A DNA stretch of 64,000 nucleotides from JAOUEA01 sp963810945 (GTDB lineage: Bacteria > Actinomycetota > UBA4738 > HRBIN12), in assembly GCA_963810945.1 (NCBI GenBank), contig CAWEPI010000008.1, positions 1-64,000 on the forward strand, in the 5' to 3' direction. Position 1 is the stretch's first letter; the number at the start of each line of letters is the position of its first letter. The translations under genes were made by a program, and so were the position numbers. A model generated the notes under the pieces. The model had not been told where the DNA came from. It made no database searches and saw only the letters and a list, made by a program, of their open reading frames with translations. This document shows positions 46,863 to 54,652 of the stretch, in pieces.

Positions 46863-47936
46863 ATGTCGGAGCGTGGTGAGGCCTTGGCGGGACGCCTGTT
46901 CGAAGCGTTGTTGGGGACCACAGATCTGCTGAACGTGTACCTCGGGGACCGGCTCGAGCTCTACGCGGTCCTGGCGCAGGACGGTCCGGCGACCTCGGCG
47001 GAGCTGGCCGCCCGCGCAGGCATCGCGGAGCGCTACGCTCGCGAATGGCTGGAGCAGCAGGCGGTGGGCGGGATCCTCGAGTGCGCCGACACATCCGCCA
47101 CGGCGAGCGAGCGCAGCTATTCCCTCCCCTCCGAGTACGCCGAGGTGCTGCTCGACCCGGACTCGCAGTCCTACCTCGCGCCGATGGCGCGCATGTTCGT
47201 CGCCGCGTCTCAGCAGATGCCGGCACTGATGGAAGCCTTCCGATCCGGAGGCGGTGTGGGCTGGGCTCGCTACGGCCCCGACATGAGCGAGGGGCAGGAG
47301 GCGGGCAACCGCCCCTTCTACGTGGGATCGATGGGCGACTGGATCGCCACGGGGCTGCCCGAGATCCACGAGCGGCTGAGCGGGGACGGCGCCAAGGTGG
47401 CCGACATCGGATGCGGGGGCGGGTGGTCCTCGATCTCGATCGCGCGCGCGTACCCGCGCGCGCAGGTGCACGGCTTCGACCTGGACGAGCCCGCCGTCGA
47501 GCGCGCGCGGGCGAACGCGGAGGAGGCGGGGGTCTCGGATAGGGTGATCTTCCACGCGGTCGACCCGCGCGAGGCGGGGCCGACGGATCGCTACGACCTC
47601 GTCACCGCGTTCGAATGCATCCACGACATGCCGCACCCGGTGCCGGTGCTCGCGACGATGCGCTCGATCGTGGACGACGGCGGCGCGGTGATGGTGATGG
47701 ACGAGGGCGTGGCGGAGGAGTTCACCGCGCCCGGCGACGAGCTGGAGCGACTGATGTACGGCTTCAGCACGCTCGTGTGCCTGCCCGACGGGATGGCGCA
47801 CCCGGACTCGGTCGGCACCGGGACCGTGATGCGCCCCGCGACGCTGGAGGGCTACGCGCGCGACGCCGGGTTCTCCGGCATCGAGATCCTGCCCATCGAG
47901 GCGGGGTTCTGGCGGTTCTACCGCCTGAACGCGTAG
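46863..47936 (+). CDS. SAM-dependent methyltransferase with N-terminal winged helix
   Basis: 357 residues from the ATG at 46863 (MSERGEALAGRLFEALLGTT), preceded by GGGAGGGGCG. An N-terminal winged-helix dimerisation part (ELAARAGIAERYAREWLEQQ) is followed by a class I methyltransferase: KVADIGCGGGWSSISIARAY (SAM loop), VHGFDLDEPAVERARANAEE and YDLVTAFECIHDMPHPVPVL. This layout matches O-methyltransferase-like proteins such as mycobacterial Rv2258c. The substrate is not predictable from the sequence. Confidence 0.88.
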   Translation: MSERGEALAGRLFEALLGTTDLLNVYLGDRLELYAVLAQDGPATSAELAARAGIAERYAREWLEQQAVGGILECADTSATASERSYSLPSEYAEVLLDPDSQSYLAPMARMFVAASQQMPALMEAFRSGGGVGWARYGPDMSEGQEAGNRPFYVGSMGDWIATGLPEIHERLSGDGAKVADIGCGGGWSSISIARAYPRAQVHGFDLDEPAVERARANAEEAGVSDRVIFHAVDPREAGPTDRYDLVTAFECIHDMPHPVPVLATMRSIVDDGGAVMVMDEGVAEEFTAPGDELERLMYGFSTLVCLPDGMAHPDSVGTGTVMRPATLEGYARDAGFSGIEILPIEAGFWRFYRLNA

Positions 47937-47942
47937 ACGGTC

Positions 47943-48772
47943 ATGGCGACCGCCGAGCACGACGGCGCGATCACGAGCGGGTCCGCCCTCACGCGGTTCA
48001 TCGCCACGACGGGGCTCGCCGGGCTGGCGACGGGCATCCTCGTCGGGGGCATCGGATCCCGGGTCTTCATGCGCGTCGCGGCGGCCGCCGCTGCCGACGC
48101 CGCCCAGGGAGCGGTCACCGAGGCCGACGCGATCGTCGGCCGGATCACGTTCGACGGGACGATGGCGATCGTGGTGTTCGTCGGCATCGGCGCGGGGATC
48201 ATGGGCGCCATCCTCTATGCGATCTTCCGGCCCTGGCTCGGATGGGCCGGACGCCTCAGGGGCCTCGCCTTCGGCGTGGTGGTCTTCGCGGTGGCGAGCG
48301 CCACGTCGGACGTGCTCAACCCCGACAACTTCGACTTCGCGCTGCTCGAGAACCGCGCGCTCATCGTCTCCCTCATCGTCGCCCTGTTCCTGGGCTTCGG
48401 CCTGGTGATGGAGGCGGTGTTCACGAGGTTCGACCGCCGCCTGCCCCCCGGCGACGCCCACCATCGGAAGGCGCGCATCGTGTACGGCGCGATCACGGGG
48501 CTGGGGGTCGCGATCGCCGTTCTCATGCTCGCGCAGCAGCTCTTCACGCGCGGACCGTGTCAGTGCGATCCCCCGATCCTCGCCTCCGCGTTCGTGCTGG
48601 TCGCGGGCGCGGGCACGCTCGCGCTGTGGGCGGGCGAGACCGCGGCGAGCGCTCCGATCGTTCGCTCGCAGCCGCGCGCCTCCTGGGGATGTCGGGCCTG
48701 GTGGGCACCTGCGTGTTCGGCCTCTGGCGTGCCGGATCCGACGCGATCGCGGTCCTCACCGGCGCTACATGA
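47943..48772 (+). CDS. Predicted membrane protein (one frameshift near the C-terminus)
   Basis: The start MATAEHDGAITSGSALTRFI at 47943 lies 6 bases after the methyltransferase stop, so the two are coupled. Six or seven hydrophobic segments (ATTGLAGLATGILVGGIGSR, AIVVFVGIGAGIMGAILYAI, LIVSLIVALFLGFGLVMEAV, ITGLGVAIAVLMLAQQLF, ILASAFVLVAGAGTLALWAG). Near 48655 the frame shifts; the continuation ARLLGMSGLVGTCVFGLWRA ends at 48772 and completes a last helix, better than the unshifted tail rich in Arg/Pro. No known family recognised. Confidence 0.7.
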
Positions 48773-48975
48773 CGAGCCTGCCTGTCTGACAACCGAGCCT
48801 CCAACCTCCGCGCGTCGCGCTCCGTCCCGTCCTCCGGTGAGCGCTCATAGGGGTCCCGGGATACTCCGTTGGACGTAGGACCGATACGCACGACGGGTGG
48901 CGCCCTGGCCCCTCGGTCCCTCTACGGTTTGCCCTGAAACGCACCGGCCGAGTCATGCGGAGGAAGGGGAACGAC

Positions 48976-50959
48976 GTGAGGATCTTCAAGAGTGCCGTTG
49001 CAGGCATGGTGTGCCTGCTCGCGCTTGCCGTGGGGAACATGCCGCCTGCGCAGGCTTCGCTGGCTCAGCCCAAGGTGGTGTCGGACAACCCGGCCGACAC
49101 GACCCCGCAGGTCCTCATCACCGACACCTCGTATGACGTACGCGCCTTCGCGCAGGTCGGCAACACCGTCTACGCCGGTGGCCGGTTCGCGCAGGTGCAG
49201 GACCCCACCGGGACGACCACGTACGCCAGGCAGAACTTCGTCGCCTTCGACGCCCAGACGGGGGTCATCTCTCCGCTCAACCTGCAGTTCGACGGGATGG
49301 TCGGCGCCATCCAGGCGACCGCCGACGGGAGCGCGCTCTTCATCGCGGGCGCCTTCTCACATGTCAACGGCATCGTCCGCCGCGGGATCATGAAGTACGA
49401 CCTGGTCAACAACCGGATCGACCCGACCTTCGCGCCGACGGGGATGCGAACCGTGGGCGATATCAAGCTCGCCAACGGCGCCGTCATCGCGGCGGGGAAC
49501 TTCCCGAAGATGCTGATGGCACTGGACCCGACGACCGGCGCGGACACCGGCGCCATCAACATCACGGTCACCGGCGTGGTCGACCCGGCCAACGAGACCA
49601 AGATCCAGTACATCGCGGTCTCCCCCGACGGCACCCGGTTGGTGGCGACGGGCAACTTCACCACGGTCAACGGCGCGAGCCGCAGACGGGCCTTCGAGCT
49701 GAACCTCGGCGCGACCGCCACGCTCAGCACCTGGCACGCCCCTCGCTTCGACGTGAACTGCGTGGCGACCAGCAGGCTGATCAGTGCGCAGGGGGTGGAC
49801 TTCTCCCCCGACGGCAGCTACTTCGTGATCGTCGCCACCGGAGGCCCGACCGGTACGAACGGGATCTGCGATGCCGCGGCACGGTTCGAAACCGCGAACG
49901 TCAGCGCCAACGCCCAGCCCACCTGGATCAACTGGACCGGCGGCGACACCCTCTACAGCGTGGCGGTCACCGGACCCGGCCGTGTACGTCGGCGGCCATC
50001 AGCGCTGGCTGGACAACCCCCTCGGTCACGACTCGGCCGGTGCCGGCGCGGTCTCCCGTCCGGGCATCGGAGCCATCGATCCGGTGACCGGCAAGGCGCT
50101 CCCCTGGAATCCCACCAAGTCCCGCAATCACGGCACCATGGTCCTCTACGCCACCCCGGCCGGGCTCTGGGTCGGCAGCGACGGCACCGAGTTCGGGCAC
50201 GAACCCCACAACGGGATCGGCTTCGCCCCTCTGGATCCCGGCCCCGTGCCTGACCTCGACCGGCCCAACACGGTCATCGACTCGGGCCCGTCGGGCACCG
50301 TGACCGACACGTCGGCCACCTTCACCTTCTCGGCCTCCGAGCCCTCGACGTTCCTGTGCCGCCTCGACAGCGACGCGTACGCCCCGTGCACATCGCCGAC
50401 GAGCTACACGAACCTCACGGCCGCCTCGCACACCTTCCAGGTGGCCGCCATCGACGGCTCCTATAACGAGGACTTCACCCCGGCGGTGCGAACCTGGACC
50501 GTCAGTGCCACGGCCAGCAACCTGATCGGGAACTCCGGATTCGAGGTGGACACGTCCGGCTGGAAGGGCGACAACACGGCCAACGCGGTGAACCGGGTCG
50601 CGGGTGGGAACTCGGGCAGCTGGGCCGCGGAGGTCTCGAACACCGCGGCCGGTGGAAGCTGCGGGCTCGACGACAAGCCGAGCTGGGTGAGCTTCACGCA
50701 GGCCGGTCCTTACACCTCGAGCATCTGGGCCCGCTCCGACACCGCCGGGCTCACGCTCAAGCTGCGCGTGCGCGAGTACCTGGGCGGCGTGCTCCAGGGG
50801 TCGGTCGTGAAGTCGATGGCGCTGACCACGTCCTGGCAACAGGTGACGTCGACCTACACGCCGATCTCGCCCGGATCGAGCCTCGACTTCGAGGCGTTCA
50901 CGAGCAACACACCCGTCGGCGTCTGCTTCCAGGCCGACGACGCATCCATCACCCACTAA
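48976..50959 (+). CDS. Secreted beta-propeller protein with Ig-like and carbohydrate-binding-like domains (one frameshift)
   Basis: I prefer the GTG at 48976 (VRIFKSAVAGMVCLLALAVG) because AAGGGG lies 6 bases before it; an ATG at 48955 is in frame. Signal peptide, then propeller-like repeats (YDVRAFAQVGNTVYAGGRFA, ALFIAGAFSHVNGIVRRGIM, RLVATGNFTTVNGASRRRAF). The frame shifts near 49975 and continues AVYVGGHQRWLDNPLG. A short Ig-like module (TVIDSGPSGTVTDTSATFTF, PSTFLCRLDSDAYAPC) and a C-terminal jelly-roll (NLIGNSGFEVDTSGW to SIWARSDTAGLTLKLRVREY) of CBM4/9-like type follow. About 660 residues, predicted cell-surface or secreted. A strong hairpin terminator follows. Confidence 0.8.
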
Positions 50960-50968
50960 GCCCGTGAG

Positions 50969-50998
50969 CCGCTCCCACCCCAGCGGGGGTGGGAGCGG
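50969..50998 (+). terminator. Hairpin terminator after the propeller gene
   Basis: A 13-bp stem (CCGCTCCCACCCC with GGGGTGGGAGCGG) with a 4-nt loop (AGCG) begins 9 bases past the stop at 50959. No T-run follows, as is common in high-GC actinobacteria. Confidence 0.7.
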
Positions 50999-51030
50999 CG
51001 GGGCGGGGATGGGGCCACCTTCGTTCCGGG

Positions 51031-51221
51031 CGGATGCCTGACTCCTACGTCTGCGGGTCCGTTCGTCATGCGAACGGCGCATGCGGGCCGCCGGGGTAGG
51101 GCGCATCCTTCCGGATAGTCGGGCAGGGCGTGCAGGGATGCCGCCCGATCCTCCGGGCTCGGAGCCCCCACCGGGGTCAGGTCGTCGCCCGGGAGACGGG
51201 AGTCACGCCCTGCCCGCCCAT
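51031..51221 (+). repeat. Dispersed structured element, copy 2
   Basis: The best-formed copy. Blocks shared with copy 1: CTACGTCTGCGGG, CGTTCGTCATGCGAACGGCG, GGGCGCATCCTTCCGGATAG and GTCGGGCAGGGCGTGCAG. Hairpin 1: CCGTTCG (51059-51065) with CGAACGG (51071-51077). Hairpin 2: ATCC/GGAT around TTCC. Long-range stem: GGGCAGGGCGTG (51121-51132) with CACGCCCTGCCC (51204-51215), 12 perfect pairs enclosing about 71 nt. It lies between the propeller terminator and the 3' end of the phosphoesterase gene (minus, stop at 51227). No same-strand gene follows, so it is not an obvious leader; it may be an independent RNA or a mobile hairpin element. Confidence 0.65.
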
Positions 51222-51226
51222 CTTCC

Positions 51227-52099
51227 CTACAGGGGCAGCGGCGTCGCGGTGGCGGCCTCGTTCGGAGCGGTGCCCGCGAGGCCGTACCTCTGCCAGATCG
51301 CCGCGCAGAACGAGTAGTGGTCGTAGCGGTGGCCGTCCTTGGTCCCGCCTGTGATCCCGGGACCGATCTCCGCCGCGTACAGCAGTTGATGCGTGCTCTC
51401 CGTGCTCTCGTCGAACGTCACGAAGACCGTGACCGACGGGTCCGCGGCGGTGATCACGCCGACGACGTGCGCCACCCACTTGTCCGCGAGGTTGATCTGG
51501 TTCGACCCGTGGTTCGTCCCGAAGTACGCCCGGCAGTCACCATGCGAGGGATAGGTGTGCGCGTTGTCGCAGTTGTTGGGAACGATGAAGCTGAACGACG
51601 GCAGCGCCTGGAGTTGCGCATCGGACGTGAGTGGGCGGTCGTTCGCCTTGCAGGACGAGTTCGCCCGGTAGGCGTAGGCGGGGTCATGCTTGTGGTCGTA
51701 GAGCTTGTCATCGCTGCCCGGGACGACGTTCGGTGAGGGGAACACCCCGCAGTTGCCCGCCATCGACTCCTCGAGGTTCACCCAGCGCACGCCTTGGGTG
51801 TCGAACTGGTGGAACACGTTGTTCGAGACCGGCGTCGACGGGAGCTGCTCACCGGCGACCATCGCCCGATAGTCATGGGATGAGCTCTCGAAGCCGTGGT
51901 AGTTCGTGAACTGCTTGCCCCGGGCGAGCATCGCGTTCAGGAACGGAGCGGCGCTCTTGCCGACGACGGCGCTCCGTTCGGTGTTCTCCAAGACGATGAC
52001 GGCGATCTTCGGTCGTGGCGATGTCAGCGCCTGCGCCTGGACCGGCAGCAGGCCGCTCGCCACCAAGATCGCAGCTATCAGCAACGAGAACCTTCGCAC
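51227..52099 (-). CDS. Secreted phosphoesterase-family (acid phosphatase/phospholipase C-like) protein
   Basis: I prefer the GTG at 52099 (VRRFSLLIAAILVASGLLPV), which follows GAGGGGG; an ATG at 52135 adds a 12-residue head. Signal peptide cleaved near VQAQA. Phosphoesterase family core: RPKIAVIVLENTERSAVVGK, FLNAMLARGKQFTNYHGFES, ESSSHDYRAMVAGEQLPSTP, YDHKHDPAYAY and TVFVTFDESTES (metal-site region DES). Four cysteines may form disulphides. About 290 residues. Members hydrolyse phosphomonoesters or phospholipids outside the cell. Part of a minus-strand run with the LLM and methyltransferase genes. Confidence 0.82.
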   Translation of the reverse strand: MRRFSLLIAAILVASGLLPVQAQALTSPRPKIAVIVLENTERSAVVGKSAAPFLNAMLARGKQFTNYHGFESSSHDYRAMVAGEQLPSTPVSNNVFHQFDTQGVRWVNLEESMAGNCGVFPSPNVVPGSDDKLYDHKHDPAYAYRANSSCKANDRPLTSDAQLQALPSFSFIVPNNCDNAHTYPSHGDCRAYFGTNHGSNQINLADKWVAHVVGVITAADPSVTVFVTFDESTESTHQLLYAAEIGPGITGGTKDGHRYDHYSFCAAIWQRYGLAGTAPNEAATATPLPL

Positions 52100-52144
52100 C
52101 CGTCCCCCTCGGGGGACACCCACAGTCGACGTCACTACTCCGAG

Positions 52145-53149
52145 TCAACGCGCTCTTCCTGCGCCGAGCTGGGACATGACGGCGTCGTGGAACCGCTCGA
52201 GCTGATGGAGCTCATCGCCCACCGGCCAGATGAGGACACGTTCAGCACCAGCGGCCTCGTACCGGGCGAGCTTGTCTACGCACTCGCTTGCTGAGCCCAC
52301 GAGCAACCGCTCTCGGAGCTGCTCGGGTGGGCGACCGAGCGTAGGCGCGAGCACCTCGGTCACGACAGCGTCTGCGGCCGCCGCATCCTCGGTCAGGTGC
52401 AGGAACATCGTCGCGACCGCGTTGGGGAACCCCTGCGGGTCGATCCCCTCTCGTCGCAGATGCCCGCTCAGGCGTCGGAGGGTCTCGCCGAACGCTTCCG
52501 GCGTCGTGTTGTAGCCGGAGGCCAGCCAACCGTCGGCGAGGCGTGCCACGCGCCGCAGGCCGACATCCGACCCCCAGCTCCCCAACCAGATCGGTGGTCC
52601 GCCCGGCTGGGTTGGGGCGGGGAGCAGATGCATCCCTTCCGTCGAGTAGAACGCACCCTCGAAGGGTTCGCTCGCCGGTCGCAGGAGCGCCCGAAGCGCG
52701 TGGACGGCCTCCTCGAACCTGGGCCACCGCTCCTCCCACGCGATCCCGACCGCCCGATAGTCTCGCTCGGAAGAGCCCGGACCGACGCCGACGACGAGTT
52801 GGCCGCCCGAGAGCCGGTCGATCGCAGCCAGCGCCTTCGCGAGCAGACCCGGACCGCGCACGACGGGGAGTGCGATCGTCGTCGCGACCGTCATGGCGCC
52901 GATCGCCGGGAGTACCGAGGAGAGCGCCACGGGGCCGTCGAGCCACGGCCGTGCGTACACGAGGTGATCGTTCGAGGTCAGCCACGTCAGGCCGATCCGG
53001 TCCGCGAGGCGTGCGTAATCGATCAGGTCGGTGATCGAGGCGGGCTCCTCGTCGCCCCAGGTCATCAACGGGAGATGCGCACCGAACTCGATCCGAGGAA
53101 CCTCCGTTCCGGGTATCGGGACTCTATCCGATGTCTCCCGCACGCTCAT
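52145..53149 (-). CDS. LLM-class (luciferase-like) oxidoreductase, probably F420-dependent
   Basis: 334 residues: MSVRETSDRVPIPGTEVPRI, FGAHLPLMTWGDEEPASITD, LADRIGLTWLTSNDHLVYAR, AAIDRLSGGQLVVGVGPGSS and PPIWLGSWGSDVGLRRVARL. The RLSGGQLVVGVGPG motif is characteristic of F420-dependent LLM enzymes of actinobacteria, though FMN use cannot be excluded. The substrate is unknown. Intact gene; the phosphoesterase gene follows after 9 bases beyond its longest frame, so they may be one transcript. Confidence 0.88.
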   Translation of the reverse strand: MSVRETSDRVPIPGTEVPRIEFGAHLPLMTWGDEEPASITDLIDYARLADRIGLTWLTSNDHLVYARPWLDGPVALSSVLPAIGAMTVATTIALPVVRGPGLLAKALAAIDRLSGGQLVVGVGPGSSERDYRAVGIAWEERWPRFEEAVHALRALLRPASEPFEGAFYSTEGMHLLPAPTQPGGPPIWLGSWGSDVGLRRVARLADGWLASGYNTTPEAFGETLRRLSGHLRREGIDPQGFPNAVATMFLHLTEDAAAADAVVTEVLAPTLGRPPEQLRERLLVGSASECVDKLARYEAAGAERVLIWPVGDELHQLERFHDAVMSQLGAGRAR

Positions 53150-53277
53150 CGCTGCCTCAGCGCGGAGGGAGGAAGAGGCAAGAGCGCACCCCTCGGCGTC
53201 GTGGCTCGCGATGGGTGTCGATCTCCTGCCCCACCTGGAAGGTCCCCTCCGGGGTGGGCCCCGGGCGGCCCCGTCGA

Positions 53278-54042
53278 CTAGATCGCTTGAAGATCGGCGA
53301 CGATCACACAGCGAAGGTCCGCGAATCGAACCGAGCTGTTCACGAGCCGTTCGTACGCGATACCGACCCGGTAGGCGAGGGGGTGGAAGAACAGGTACGC
53401 GGGCTTGGGCTCGATCATCTCGAGCGCGACGACACGGAACCTCGTGCGCGCCGCCAACTTGCGGAGCGTCTTGCGGTCATTGGCCCGGTACCGCGTGGGA
53501 AAGGTGTCCTCATGGGCCCTGTCGCGCCGTTCGTTGAACCAATCATGGAACCGAGGAGGGGTGAGGGTTGCCCCGAGCGCGACGTAGTGGAAGCGGTTAG
53601 GGGTATGGAACAGGAAGTGAGCACCGGGCTTCATCACCCGGCGGATCTCCCTGAACGTCGCGACGGGCCGGGCGAAGTGTTCCACGACGTACTTCGAGAA
53701 GACGAGGTCGAAGGTGCGATCGGCGAACGGGATGTGACAGAGGTCGGCGACGACCGCCTCATCCAGGTTCGGGTTCCCCCAGATCCCGACGTCGACGTCG
53801 ACCCCGATCACCTTCTGGACGGCCTCGCGGTAGTCGTAGGGATACGTCACACCTCGACCCGCACCGGCATCCAGGATCACCGCGTCCCTGCGCAGGTACC
53901 GCCGGATCCTCGTGTCGAACGCGAGGTGGTCGTCGACGTGGTCCGCGTAGTACCGGGCGTCGAGCCTGCGCACGGAACTCAATCCCATCGCACCGATCAC
54001 GGCTGCGGTGATGAGACCTCGGACCATCAGTGGATCCGTCAC
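53278..54042 (-). CDS. Class I SAM-dependent methyltransferase
   Basis: 254 residues: an N-terminal hydrophobic stretch (VRGLITAAVIGAMGLSSVRR), then LRRDAVILDAGAGRGVTYPY (SAM loop), VQKVIGVDVDVGIW, ADLCHIPFADRTFDLVFSKY, EHFARPVATFREIRRVMKPG and HFLFHTPNRFHYV. The order is that of UbiE/Methyltransf_11-type enzymes; they are frequent in glycolipid and polysaccharide loci. Substrate unknown. The 446-base region upstream carries repeat copy 3 and then tRNA-Thr. Confidence 0.87.
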   Translation of the reverse strand: MTDPLMVRGLITAAVIGAMGLSSVRRLDARYYADHVDDHLAFDTRIRRYLRRDAVILDAGAGRGVTYPYDYREAVQKVIGVDVDVGIWGNPNLDEAVVADLCHIPFADRTFDLVFSKYVVEHFARPVATFREIRRVMKPGAHFLFHTPNRFHYVALGATLTPPRFHDWFNERRDRAHEDTFPTRYRANDRKTLRKLAARTRFRVVALEMIEPKPAYLFFHPLAYRVGIAYERLVNSSVRFADLRCVIVADLQAI

Positions 54043-54215
54043 GACGTGCCCTCTCCAAGGGCCGTGCGGGCACCGATCAGCTCGAGCCTAGTCCCGCTTC
54101 GGGGCCGAGGGAAGAGGCGTCGCGTGGCGATGCCCAGCGGGCGCCGCGCCGGATCCGCGAAGACCGCAGCTCTGGTGGGATGCGAAGCCGTGGCTGAAGC
54201 CAGCTACGAATGGCT

Positions 54216-54370
54216 AGAGATCCTGTCAGCCGAAAGGCGGATGCGCCCGACCAGGGCTGAGTTCATCCTTTCGGCGTCGGGCAGGACGTGCGGCATTCAC
54301 CCGGTCCGCCGAGGCGCCCAACGGCGAGGGGCTCTCCGGCAGGACGGGCGCTGGCGTCCTGCCCGCCCAT
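54216..54370 (+). repeat. Dispersed structured element, copy 3 (diverged)
   Basis: Lies in the 446-base gap between the methyltransferase and tRNA-Thr, which holds no convincing gene. Blocks matching copies 1 and 2: CCGAAAGGCGGATGCG, TTCATCCTTTCGG and GTCGGGCAGGACGTGCGG. The long-range stem is GGGCAGGACG (54279-54288) with CGTCCTGCCC (54355-54364), 10 perfect pairs enclosing 66 nt. The base that is G in copies 1 and 2 is A here, and its partner C has become T, a compensatory change. GCC-GAAA-GGC makes a local tetraloop hairpin. The sequence following the 3' arm, GCCCAT, is shared with copy 2. Confidence 0.55.
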
Positions 54371-54488
54371 GCGTCCGCCGAGCACGGGATCAAGACGGCG
54401 ACTGCCGTGCGCGATGACCTTGGCCCCACTACCGTGCGATTCACCCGAGGCGACGTGCTCGAAGCATGTTCGTGTCGCCGGACCGCTG

Positions 54489-54561
54489 AGCTGGAGCGGG
54501 GAATCGAACCCCGGACCTCCTCCTTACCATGGAGGCGCTCTGCCGACTGAGCTACTCCAGC
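54489..54561 (-). tRNA. tRNA-Thr (GGT anticodon)
   Basis: Complete 73-nt cloverleaf on the minus strand: acceptor GCTGGAG with CTCCAGC, D-arm TAGCTCAGTCGGCAGAGC, anticodon stem CCTCC/GGAGG around ATGGTAA (anticodon GGT) and T-arm CCGGGGTTCGATTCCCCG. CCA is not encoded. Confidence 0.96.
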
Positions 54562-54652
54562 GGGAACCGGTGAGCATGGTAGACGACCACCAGGCCACCC
54601 TGTCCGCTCGCGTCAGTCTAGCCAGAGGATCGCCCCGGCGGCGGCAGCGCCA

